Below, piece by piece: positions 32,116-39,250 of a stretch of DNA of 39,250 nucleotides. The position numbers and the translations under genes are program-made. The stretch covers positions 876 to 40,125 of the forward strand of contig JAPPFO010000090.1 in the NCBI GenBank assembly GCA_028875175.1. Reading direction: 5' to 3'. Position 1 is the stretch's first letter; every line of letters starts with the position of its first letter. This DNA is from Chloroflexota bacterium (GTDB taxonomy: Bacteria; Chloroflexota; UBA11872). The notes under the pieces are model-generated. The model saw nothing but the letters and a program-made list of their open reading frames with translations, ran no database searches and was not told the origin of the DNA.

Positions 32116-34374
32116 CTAGAGCATGAAATGTAGCGTGTCAAAGCTAATCAACAGCGCGGCAAACGCGCCAATCGCAGCAACGCGCACTGACCGCACACGG
32201 CGCCCAGATGGCCAGATGCGGCCGGTCAGACCAACCCAAGCCCCGAGCACGGCGAATTGAAGTACCAATAGCAGTCCGCCCACCCAAATAATAAGCATCG
32301 GGTAGGCAAGGAAACCCTCGACGAGGCTCAAGGACCAAAAGTCCAGTCCAAGCCCGTTTTCAGGATGCGACGGAACGGCCTCAATACCGAATCGTGACCA
32401 GGGCGTTCGGCTCAGGGCGTCGGCCAGCCAGTCAGTGCGGTCCGGTGCAAGGAGGTTCATGGCGTCCGCGCGCAGCAGCCAGGCGTGCGCCAGCAAGGGC
32501 GAAAACTGGTAGGCATAAAGGACTGCCGCGTAATCGCCTTCGGGCTGAATCGACGACCACGGCTGGTAGTCAGCACCGCCGTAGATTGCGCCCTTGAGCG
32601 TTACGGAGCCGGCGACTTGTTGCTGGAAGAGGTCCAGGTAGCCCGCGAAGTCCTTGGACACGCCCATGAACTGCACGCCGGCGCTAATCAGCACCGCACC
32701 GGCCAGGGCCGCGCCAGGCAGCCAGGTTCGCGCCCGCTCGACTACCCGTTCGAAAAGCGGCGCACCTACGATCACCAGCAGCGGCAACGCTGGCACCAGG
32801 TAGCGCGGTCCCCAGGCGTTACCGCCGTACCAGACCTGTTTGCGGCTGTAGAGCAACGCATACGCAACCGGAATCGCCAGGAATACGAGCGAACGCCAGC
32901 CATGGCGGCGCACAAACCAGGGCAGTGCGGGCAGCGAGACGAGAAGGATGGGGTTGTACCAGAGCACACCCTTGCCCCAGCTTGTGATCAGTCCGCCAAG
33001 CCCCAGGCCAAACGGCAGCTCCAGCCAGCCGCGCTGCAGGCCGCCGATAAGTTCGTGCACGTACAGGAAGCGGAAATCGAATAGCGTGGCCGCGGCCACC
33101 AGTGCCGGAACCAGCACGACCAGAAACGGGGCCAGGAACAGGAAGACCGGCCGCACCGATTGCCTCAGCGTTGTGCGCCAGGAACCGCCCGAATGTTCGC
33201 CCACGACCAGTCCCGCCACGAGAATGGGCACGGTTATGACGCTGACGTACTTGGTCAGCACCGCCGCGAACGCCGCCAGGCCGGCCAGGGCCACGAAGCG
33301 CAGCCGCCGGGTTGAGCCGTAGACGAGGGAAAGCCACACCGCCGCCAGAAGAAACGTCGTCACCAGCGGTTCGGAGAAGTCGAACTTCGCGTAGGGCCAG
33401 GCCATCGTGCCGACGGCGTAGATCAGCGCGCTGACGACGGCCACCCGCTCGCCGTATTGCAGCCGTCGCAGGATTCGAAAGACCAGCACCACACCAACGG
33501 CCGTAGCCAGCGCGTTGGCCGCCGCCACCCAGATGCGGCGGAAGAACTCGCGATTCTGGCGCTCCGACCAAACTCGTCCGACCCCCGGCCCATCAAGCCA
33601 CGTCCCATCGGGCGTACGCAGCGCCAGACCGTCCACGTAAAAGTTCCCGGTGGGCTGCAGGTAGCTGACTCGCGCCGATGCGAGTTCGCGCGGCGGATCG
33701 AATCGCCACGTCGATCCGTAGTAGTACGCGCGTGCATTGCCGATCTGGCGAGCCACCGGTGGCGGTTGCTCATGCTGAATCCGTGCGCGCACGTCGCCCC
33801 GGTCGTAGGCCCATTCGGCGGTCTCAATGCCGACGCGGATCGGGTGTTCAGTCGTGGTTCCGGCGGCATCGGTGAGATGAAGCCGCGCGATCTCCGTCCC
33901 CTGGGAGAACCCGGCGCTAAGTCCGCTGTGCGACAACAGGACCAGTCTGTCGTAGCTGCCGGGTTCGATTCCAAGCTCGATTTCGTCGGTCACCTCGGGC
34001 CCCCGCGATCCGCCCAGCGGGGGAAAGTTCACCAGCAACACGTCGTGCTCGCCCAACGGAATCCGGTCTCGCTGCGGAGCCGCCTCGGCTAAGGGCTCCG
34101 CGAATGCAACGAATGGCATGAACGCCGTGGGCAAGCCCACGCCCCAGCGGGTGAAATTTCGGTTTTGGTCGCGCAGATAGGCGTGGCCATGATCGACGAT
34201 GACGCTCTTCGCCATCTCGAACGCAAAGGTGCCGTCGGCGCTGTAGCCGCCGCCATTCCGTGCCGCTCCCATGCTCAGCGCGTACAGCGTGAAGGCAAAT
34301 GCAAACAGCAGAAAGGCGGGACGCGCCTGCGCCCAGCGCATCAGGCGCCGCGTGCGCGTCACGCGACGGCCCAC
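32116..34374 (-). CDS. GT-C-like polytopic membrane glycosyltransferase (PMT/GT39-like) with an extracytoplasmic insert
   Basis: A 752-residue membrane protein with about 10-11 hydrophobic segments. The first helix (18-36) leads into an acidic loop, GGYSADGTFAFEMAK (41-55, D47), where GT-C enzymes keep their catalytic Asp. Later WYGGNAWGPRYLVPALPLL is the conserved G-x-R-Y-x-x-P block of such enzymes. Between helix 2 and helix 3 (about 105-275) lies an insert rich in beta-like segments (DRLVLLSHSGLSAGFS, ARLHLTD, ETAEWAYD), probably facing outside. GT-C enzymes use polyprenyl-phosphate sugars. GTG 34374 is 6 bp after the upstream stop; later GTG/ATG codons (34362 and 34341) are alternatives. 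It might add side sugars, polymerise or ligate the glycan. Confidence 0.78.
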   Translation of the reverse strand: MGRRVTRTRRLMRWAQARPAFLLFAFAFTLYALSMGAARNGGGYSADGTFAFEMAKSVIVDHGHAYLRDQNRNFTRWGVGLPTAFMPFVAFAEPLAEAAPQRDRIPLGEHDVLLVNFPPLGGSRGPEVTDEIELGIEPGSYDRLVLLSHSGLSAGFSQGTEIARLHLTDAAGTTTEHPIRVGIETAEWAYDRGDVRARIQHEQPPPVARQIGNARAYYYGSTWRFDPPRELASARVSYLQPTGNFYVDGLALRTPDGTWLDGPGVGRVWSERQNREFFRRIWVAAANALATAVGVVLVFRILRRLQYGERVAVVSALIYAVGTMAWPYAKFDFSEPLVTTFLLAAVWLSLVYGSTRRLRFVALAGLAAFAAVLTKYVSVITVPILVAGLVVGEHSGGSWRTTLRQSVRPVFLFLAPFLVVLVPALVAAATLFDFRFLYVHELIGGLQRGWLELPFGLGLGGLITSWGKGVLWYNPILLVSLPALPWFVRRHGWRSLVFLAIPVAYALLYSRKQVWYGGNAWGPRYLVPALPLLVIVGAPLFERVVERARTWLPGAALAGAVLISAGVQFMGVSKDFAGYLDLFQQQVAGSVTLKGAIYGGADYQPWSSIQPEGDYAAVLYAYQFSPLLAHAWLLRADAMNLLAPDRTDWLADALSRTPWSRFGIEAVPSHPENGLGLDFWSLSLVEGFLAYPMLIIWVGGLLLVLQFAVLGAWVGLTGRIWPSGRRVRSVRVAAIGAFAALLISFDTLHFML

Positions 34375-34380
34375 TGAAAG

Positions 34381-35967
34381 CTACGGCGCGTCATCGACGA
34401 GCTCGCTCACGAGCGCGTTGAGCCGCTCGCGGAAGGCCGGCGTATTGAATCGCTCGCTCGACTCGCGGGCGCGTCTCGCCATCCCCGCCCGCATATCGAG
34501 GTCTTGCACCAGACGCCACGTCCGCTCGCGCAGTTCATCGGTCGAGGACCAGAGAAAGCCGTCCTCGCCGTCGCGCACCAGTTCCGGCGGCCCACCTTGA
34601 TTCAGCACCACCGGCACAGCTTGATTGGCCATGGCTTCCACCACGGAGATTCCGAAGTGCTCAAACTTGACCGGATTGCGTGCTACACGCTCGCCGTATC
34701 CGGCCGCGTGCCAATAGACCTGGGCTTCAGCGTAAAGGCGCTGCAAGTCCGCGAATGGCGCATCGATGGCGAATTCAATCGGGTGGCCGGCCGCACGCCG
34801 CCGCAACTCGTCCGTATAAGCAAGGTCAATGTCTCGCCGGCTCTGATGGCCCGCCAAACGCAGCGTCCAGCCCTGCAGGCCATCGCGGCACATGCGGATG
34901 AACTGGTCGATCATCACCCCGTGCTTCTTCTCATGCGTGCCTCGAAAAAAGCGGCCCACGCTCAGGATCGTTCGTGTCTTGGCCCGCGCCATGGCCCAGC
35001 TCGTGTCAACCGGAGGGTAGAGCAGCGGCCCGCTGCGCCCCCAGTACACCTCCATCCACGCGCGGCTGTACTCCGAGATCGGACAGATCATGTCGTAGGT
35101 ATCCAGGTGGGCCAGGGAATAGAACGCCGGCAGCCCTTCCAGCCGCAGCCCCAGCTCACGAAACATCCGGCGGAAAAGCAGTTCGTAGAGGAAGTGGCGT
35201 GGGTGACGAACGCGCACGTCCGTGACGGCAAGCCCGACTTCACGGTTGTCGGCCTCGGCAATCCTGTCGGTGGGGTTGAACGTTGGCGACTCCAGCATCA
35301 AGTCAACAAGACCGTCCCGCACAAACTGCCGGTCTACGTCGATCCTCCACGCCTCGAAGGCTCCCGGGCGCGGTGCAAACGAGCGTTTGGCGATCACCGT
35401 ACCGCCCGCCAGACAGCGCACTGGCAGGTCGGCGCCTGGCTGAAAATTCCCGCCCACGATTTCGATCGGGACGGGCTTCCGGCCGCCCGGCACCCGCATC
35501 TTGATACACGCCCGGTCGGTCGCGTACCGAAACCAGCCGCGACCAAGTTCTTGCACGTCGTAGAAGCCGTCGCTCCACTCCGGCAGCAAGAGCTCCCGCG
35601 TCAGGAAGCGCCCGATGGCCTGTCGCATTCGCGCCGGCCAGCTGCGATCGATCGGGGATGGAAAAAGCACCAGCATCAGGCTGTGCCGCGCTGCCGACGG
35701 CTGATTCGTCATGAACGAGGCATTAACGAACAGGTCGTACTCACGCGTGACTTCGGCAAACCTGTTCGGGGGCAAGGCCGGAATCACGCGGATGCCGATC
35801 CCGTCGAGGTCAATGTGGAGCGCCTCGGCCAGCTCGTCGCGCCCAATCGGGCGGTGGGTAATGAGTTCGGTATCGAACCGCTCGGCCAGCACACGGGCGG
35901 CCATTACCGCGTGCCGCTCGCCGCCGCCTTTCTGATGCAGCCAGCGGTTGTAAACCCCCGCTCTCAC
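34381..35967 (-). CDS. GT4 glycosyltransferase with an internal beta-rich domain
   Basis: A 528-residue GT4 glycosyltransferase, about 130 residues longer than usual. The acceptor domain begins MRAGVYNRWLHQKGGGERHA (1-20). The donor domain has ILSVGRFFRGTHEKKHGVM (R339, K347), and E436-H-F-G-I-S-V-V-E444 in VKFEHFGISVVEAMANQAVP is the E-x7-E pair. Residues about 129-255, between the two halves, hold an extra domain with WSDGFYDVQELGRGWF and the closing NREVGLAVTDVRV. The same features occur at the end of the ABC protein two genes upstream, so the domain is shared. GTG 35967 gives a 4-bp overlap with the GT2 gene. The domain probably binds glycan or another partner. Confidence 0.87.
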   Translation of the reverse strand: MRAGVYNRWLHQKGGGERHAVMAARVLAERFDTELITHRPIGRDELAEALHIDLDGIGIRVIPALPPNRFAEVTREYDLFVNASFMTNQPSAARHSLMLVLFPSPIDRSWPARMRQAIGRFLTRELLLPEWSDGFYDVQELGRGWFRYATDRACIKMRVPGGRKPVPIEIVGGNFQPGADLPVRCLAGGTVIAKRSFAPRPGAFEAWRIDVDRQFVRDGLVDLMLESPTFNPTDRIAEADNREVGLAVTDVRVRHPRHFLYELLFRRMFRELGLRLEGLPAFYSLAHLDTYDMICPISEYSRAWMEVYWGRSGPLLYPPVDTSWAMARAKTRTILSVGRFFRGTHEKKHGVMIDQFIRMCRDGLQGWTLRLAGHQSRRDIDLAYTDELRRRAAGHPIEFAIDAPFADLQRLYAEAQVYWHAAGYGERVARNPVKFEHFGISVVEAMANQAVPVVLNQGGPPELVRDGEDGFLWSSTDELRERTWRLVQDLDMRAGMARRARESSERFNTPAFRERLNALVSELVDDAP

Positions 35968-37325
35968 AACATCTCAATGAACGGATGCAGCTCACGCCCG
36001 TCCAGCGGAGCCAGGCGAGCCTCACGACGCCGACACTGCCACGTGCGCGACCCCACAGTTGCGGCGCTCGTTAGCGCCAACAAGCGCGCAAAGGCCAAAC
36101 GTGCCGCCTCCGCGTTACGCATACCGAGCCCGCGGCGGGCGTCGCCTGCCCCGAATTTCACGGCGGCGGCCGCGTGTTGGGCCACCCACGCCCACGGTGC
36201 GTTCTTGCCCAGCATTCGGAGCTTGCCGAACTCCACATTGCGCACGAACCCTGGGGACCACTCGCGGCTAAGAGCGGCATGTTCATGGCGCACAACCGAG
36301 CTGGGCTCGTACCAAAAGCGCCAGCCACGGCGACGGGCGCGCCAGGCGAGATCGGCATCCTCGTAGTACATGAAGATACCGTCGTCCAGATAGTCCAGCG
36401 CATCCAGCATTGACCGACGGTAGAGAACCGCTGCCCCTTTGGGCGCAAAGATCTCACGAGCCTGGCTGAAGCCCGGCGAGTCCCAGGCCGACCAGGGCAC
36501 GCCTGCCAGCAATTGCGTCCCCCGGTCGCGCATTGAGCCGTCGTCGAGCGGCGCGATGCCCGCACACTCGATAGCCGGCCGCGCCAGGCCAGCCACCAAT
36601 TCGGCCTTGAAATCAAGCTGAACCGTCGTGCGATCACTTCCAATCGGCACCTCGCCCAGCAGATGGTCACCCGCGTGTACGGTGATGGGCACTTTCGCCC
36701 GTCCGTCGCCTGCCGCCACGTCGAGGCGTAGCCACGTCGACGCCCGATCGACGGGTACCGCAAGGGCTGTGCAGCCATCGGTCCAGCGAAACGCCTGGCC
36801 AGACACGTTCAGTTCTACACCATGAGCGCCGCCGGTCACCTCCGCCAACCCGGCCGTCGTCTCCGCGCCAAAGAGTTGGACACCCAGCCGTCGCCGGTCA
36901 GGCGGGGGCGGTTCAAATGTGGCAGTGGTCAGCCTGACGGGAATCCGATCGTGCTGATGCAGCAGCTTGGCCCCTACGCCGCCGGCGATCGGGTCGCCAT
37001 TGAGGCGTGTGACCAGGGGCTCCAGCCAGCCCGGCTCGACCTCCGTGTCTGGATTGAGAAGTCCCACGTAGGGCTCGTCCGCCTCGCGCAATGCCCGATT
37101 GTTGCCGCGCGAGAATCCCAGATTTGCTCCGTTTTCGATCAGCTCTACTTCTGGATACGACTGCTCGATTCGCGCCGGCGATCCATCGCTTGACGCGTTG
37201 TCGACCACCGTTACTCGTAGATCCGAGTAGCGGGTGGCCAGCAATCGCTCAATACATCGCTCGATCCGCCCGGCGCCGTTGTAGTTCAGCACAACGACGC
37301 GGACGGGCGGATAGTCGCTGGTCAT
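35964..37325 (-). CDS. GT2 (WbbL-like) glycosyltransferase with an internal beta-rich insert
   Basis: A 453-residue inverting GT2 glycosyltransferase of the rhamnosyltransferase-like WbbL type. Motifs in order: VVLNYNGAGRIERC (11-24), VVDNASSDGS (40-49), ENGANLGFSRGNN (64-76), LLNPDTEVEPGW (89-100, D93 as nucleotide-sugar acid), APKGAAVLYRRSM (294-306) and the catalytic-region YYEDADLAWRARRRGW (320-335). About 125-248 is an insert without a counterpart in standard WbbL proteins, containing RRRLGVQLFGAE and FRWTDGCTALAV, blocks that recur in the two neighbouring genes. ATG 37325 overlaps the ABC gene stop (ATGA) and its own stop overlaps the GT4 start (GTGA). Confidence 0.88.
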   Translation of the reverse strand: MTSDYPPVRVVVLNYNGAGRIERCIERLLATRYSDLRVTVVDNASSDGSPARIEQSYPEVELIENGANLGFSRGNNRALREADEPYVGLLNPDTEVEPGWLEPLVTRLNGDPIAGGVGAKLLHQHDRIPVRLTTATFEPPPPDRRRLGVQLFGAETTAGLAEVTGGAHGVELNVSGQAFRWTDGCTALAVPVDRASTWLRLDVAAGDGRAKVPITVHAGDHLLGEVPIGSDRTTVQLDFKAELVAGLARPAIECAGIAPLDDGSMRDRGTQLLAGVPWSAWDSPGFSQAREIFAPKGAAVLYRRSMLDALDYLDDGIFMYYEDADLAWRARRRGWRFWYEPSSVVRHEHAALSREWSPGFVRNVEFGKLRMLGKNAPWAWVAQHAAAAVKFGAGDARRGLGMRNAEAARLAFARLLALTSAATVGSRTWQCRRREARLAPLDGRELHPFIEML

Positions 37326-39028
37326 TCCACCCGGATAGAGCGCACGGCAATGCCCAGCGGGCGGGTGTCCGAATCCAGCCCCACTTCGGCCGGCACCAGC
37401 GCGTCGTCAACCTCGATCACCAACTCGTGAGTCTTCGGCGCCGTCACCGGATCCAGCGGAATCACGATGTCCTCGAAGTCCATGCCGTGCAGCCTGAAGG
37501 TGGCGATGTGCCGCCCATCCACGCTGACTCGGCCCTGGGCTTGGGCGCGCCCATGCAGTGGACGACAGGCCGACAGAATCAAGGCGCCCTGGCCAACGTC
37601 CTGACGGAGGTAGGCCACGGAGCGCTCGCTGGTCCAGCGCACTCGAGGCGGCCAGTTTTCCGCCGGGAACCAGCCTTCGCCCAGCCATTCAGCGTCAGGC
37701 GCGCCCATCGCCAGCTTCCCGGGCGGCGGCGTCCAGAACGGACCGGCAGGTTCCGAAAGCATGTCCGGCTGAGCGATCGGCGCCGACGAGGAGCGAAGCT
37801 CATCCGTGGACGGTGCAACGGCTATTCGCCACTGCGACGGCACCACGGCCACGCCGCGCTGGGTGCCCGTCGCCTTCCCCACAAAGAGCGTGATGGCATT
37901 GGGCCACAGGTGGTAGGGATGCAGGCGATCGTCGCCCGGCCACGCGCCCAGCGACAGTTGATAGCTGCCCGGCCCCAGCGGCAGTGGTCCAAGCGAGCAC
38001 TCCACGCGAGTGCGTCCTGGCTGCACGCCGATAGGTCCCCGAGTCGAGGCCGTGGAGGTCTCGTGCATCAGCAAACCGTCGCTGCGACGCACCGCGCAGC
38101 CAACCACCACATCATCGAGATACGCATCTGACTCAAGCTCCATTTGCAGCCGCACAACGCCGCCCGGCAGATAGGCGTAGCTCTCCGTTCCAGTCGCCCC
38201 GTCCGTGGCCACGGCCGCCTGGATGCGAAACGTGTCGCCGCCGAGGTCGGGTGTCGTCTCACTGGGCCCCGTTGGCACCTCCGCTGCTGCGCCCGCCATG
38301 TGCTGTAGGTACTGCTGGATCACGTCGCGCGGGTCCCCCAGAGCGCGGATCTGCCCGCCGTCGATCCAGAGCACCCGGTCGCAGAACCGTCGCACCTGGA
38401 TCGGATCGTGTGACACAAAGACCAACGTGCGCCCACGGGCCTTGATGTCGGCCAGCGCCTCGTAACACTTGGACGTAAAGCGTGCGTCCCCGACCGCCAG
38501 CACTTCGTCGATCAGCAGGATGTCTGGATCAACATTGATGGCGATGGAGAATCCGAGCCGCATAAACATGCCGGACGAGTAGTGGCGAACCGGCGTGTCG
38601 ATAAAGCGTTCCAACTCGGCGAAGGCGACGATGCGGTCGTAGAGCTGCCGCATCTCGTTACGCTCGATACCGAGGAATGAACCGTTCAGGAAAATGTTCT
38701 CGCGACCCGTCAGGTCCGGGTGCATCCCCGCGCCCAGTTCAAGCAGGCCGAAGACCTTGCCGCTCGTCAGGACTTCACCCGCCGTTGCTTCGATCGTGCG
38801 CGCCAACAGCTTCAGAATCGTGGTCTTGCCAGACCCGTTGGGGCCGATGATTCCAAGGGTTTCGCCTTCGGCGACCTGCAGATCAACGCCATCGAGCGCC
38901 CAGAATTCTTCGTGCTCGATCCGTCGTCGGCCAAGCAACGCCAACGCCATGCCCTGCCACGTGCGTGCGGCCTCGTGGCGGATCCTGAAACGCTTGCGGA
39001 TCCCACGAAGTTCAATGGCGGCTGGCAT
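37322..39028 (-). CDS. Wzt-like ABC transporter ATPase with Wzt C-terminal and extra beta-rich domain
   Basis: A 568-residue ATP-binding subunit of a polysaccharide exporter. Walker A is GPNGSGKT (62-69), the signature is YSSGM (150-154), Walker B is ILLIDEVLAVGD (170-181) and the H-loop is H207 in FVSHD. Residues about 265-400 resemble the Wzt C-terminal carbohydrate-recognition sandwich (DTFRIQAA, LGPLPLGPGSYQLSLG). A further beta-rich domain (about 440-568) follows, with LGEGWFPAEN, VRWTSERSV, GRVSVDGRHIA and TRPLGIAVRSIRV. This is well above the roughly 400-470 residues usual for Wzt. It starts the operon (ATG 39028, AGG site). No Wzm permease gene is in the window. Confidence 0.9.
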   Translation of the reverse strand: MPAAIELRGIRKRFRIRHEAARTWQGMALALLGRRRIEHEEFWALDGVDLQVAEGETLGIIGPNGSGKTTILKLLARTIEATAGEVLTSGKVFGLLELGAGMHPDLTGRENIFLNGSFLGIERNEMRQLYDRIVAFAELERFIDTPVRHYSSGMFMRLGFSIAINVDPDILLIDEVLAVGDARFTSKCYEALADIKARGRTLVFVSHDPIQVRRFCDRVLWIDGGQIRALGDPRDVIQQYLQHMAGAAAEVPTGPSETTPDLGGDTFRIQAAVATDGATGTESYAYLPGGVVRLQMELESDAYLDDVVVGCAVRRSDGLLMHETSTASTRGPIGVQPGRTRVECSLGPLPLGPGSYQLSLGAWPGDDRLHPYHLWPNAITLFVGKATGTQRGVAVVPSQWRIAVAPSTDELRSSSAPIAQPDMLSEPAGPFWTPPPGKLAMGAPDAEWLGEGWFPAENWPPRVRWTSERSVAYLRQDVGQGALILSACRPLHGRAQAQGRVSVDGRHIATFRLHGMDFEDIVIPLDPVTAPKTHELVIEVDDALVPAEVGLDSDTRPLGIAVRSIRVE

Positions 39029-39118
39029 CTAAGACCTGATTTCCCCGAGTGGACCTAGACTAGCCAGGTGCCGAGAGTGATCGGCCTGCGACCATCCACC
39101 GACTGAGGGGCACGGGAG
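39029..39118. promoter_or_regulatory. Divergent intergenic region, likely promoter of the 23-gene polysaccharide operon
   Basis: This 90-bp gap lies between the divergently transcribed ABC gene (minus) and a GyrI-like gene (plus). It must hold the start of both transcripts if each is expressed from here. I see no strong sigma-70 promoter; TAGACT near 39056 on the plus strand is the nearest to a -10 element, with no clear -35. GAGGGG at 39105-39110 is the probable ribosome binding site of the plus-strand gene. The call rests on orientation. Confidence 0.35.
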
Positions 39119-39250
39119 ATGAGGCTGAGTTTCGAAACGAAGGAGATCGGTGCGCAGCCCATGCTGGCCATCCGAACGACGAGCCCGATGGACAAGCTCG
39201 AAGAGCTGCTGGGGTCGTTGTTTGGCGAGGTCTACGGGTACATCCAGGAG
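39119..39250 (+). CDS. GyrI-like / effector-binding domain protein, 5' part (partial)
   Basis: The first 44 codons of a plus-strand gene running off the window. It starts ATG 39119, eight bases after GAGGGG. The visible sequence, with IGAQPMLAIRTTSPMDKLEE and LFGEVYGYIQE, matches the start of the GyrI-like small-molecule-binding (SHS2) fold seen in AraC/MerR-type effector-binding domains and in stand-alone GyrI-like proteins. No helix-turn-helix domain is seen before it, so it may be a stand-alone ligand-binding protein. Because it is divergent from the polysaccharide operon it might be unrelated or influence regulation; sequence beyond the window is needed to tell. Confidence 0.7.
   Translation, partial: MRLSFETKEIGAQPMLAIRTTSPMDKLEELLGSLFGEVYGYIQE

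Noticed and set aside
34504..36366. Long open plus-strand frame antisense to the GT4 and GT2 genes
   Set aside because: In GC-rich DNA the antisense frame of a real gene is often open. The translation is rich in Arg, His and Gln with no family motif, while the minus strand has complete GT4 motifs.
1..39250. CRISPR array, insertion sequence or prophage
   Set aside because: I found no set of regular repeats with spacers and no transposase or integrase motif.

Overview
The window is GC-rich, very densely coded bacterial DNA. Many genes use GTG starts and overlap by 4 bp. Repeated Gfo/Idh/MocA genes and glycosyltransferases carrying an extra beta-rich domain remind me of Chloroflexota-type metagenome assemblies, but no marker gene is present and that placement is only an impression. 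Positions 1 to about 87 look like a low-quality contig end (poly-C running into poly-G), so the left edge is probably an assembly boundary.

Region A (about 90-9400) holds small-molecule metabolism in three blocks. The plus-strand block 223-3550 has three tandem, related Gfo/Idh/MocA oxidoreductases, possibly preceded by the 3' end of another gene. The minus-strand pair 5786-3547 is a stand-alone LanC-like protein translationally coupled to a fourth Gfo/Idh/MocA gene. The plus-strand block 5903-9399 has a class III aminotransferase, a SAM methyltransferase and a fifth, divergent Gfo/Idh/MocA homologue that seems to lack the usual catalytic residues.

Region B (39028 down to 9487) is one unbroken minus-strand run of 23 genes devoted to cell-surface polysaccharide. 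In order of transcription: a Wzt-like ABC ATPase with an additional C-terminal domain, a GT2 and a GT4 with large inserts, a GT-C-like membrane protein, a Trm112-like zinc protein with a radical SAM/SPASM protein, three GT4s, a hexapeptide acyltransferase, a possible heparinase-like toroid protein, a GT4, a YfhO-like membrane protein, a GT4, a Wzx-like flippase, a CgeB-like transferase, a methyltransferase, three more GT4s, an NAD-dependent sugar epimerase, a GT4 and finally a WbaP/WcaJ-type initiating phosphoglycosyl transferase. Ten junctions are 4-bp ATGA/GTGA overlaps, which suggests co-translation. A plausible scheme is that the phosphoglycosyl transferase loads the first sugar on undecaprenyl phosphate, the glycosyltransferases extend it, and the Wzx-like flippase or an ABC exporter moves it across the membrane. 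No Wzm permease and no obvious Wzy polymerase lie in the window.

Region C (39119-39250) is the 5' end of a plus-strand gene for a GyrI-like effector-binding protein, divergent from the operon.

The most interesting signal is a shared beta-rich domain of about 110-130 residues in three consecutive genes (37322-39028, 35964-37325, 34381-35967). It sits in a different place in each: C-terminal to an ABC ATPase, inside a GT2 and inside a GT4. In the GT2 its sequence blocks seem to be in swapped order. I see no tRNA, rRNA, CRISPR array or insertion sequence, and no stretch over 300 bases without a gene.
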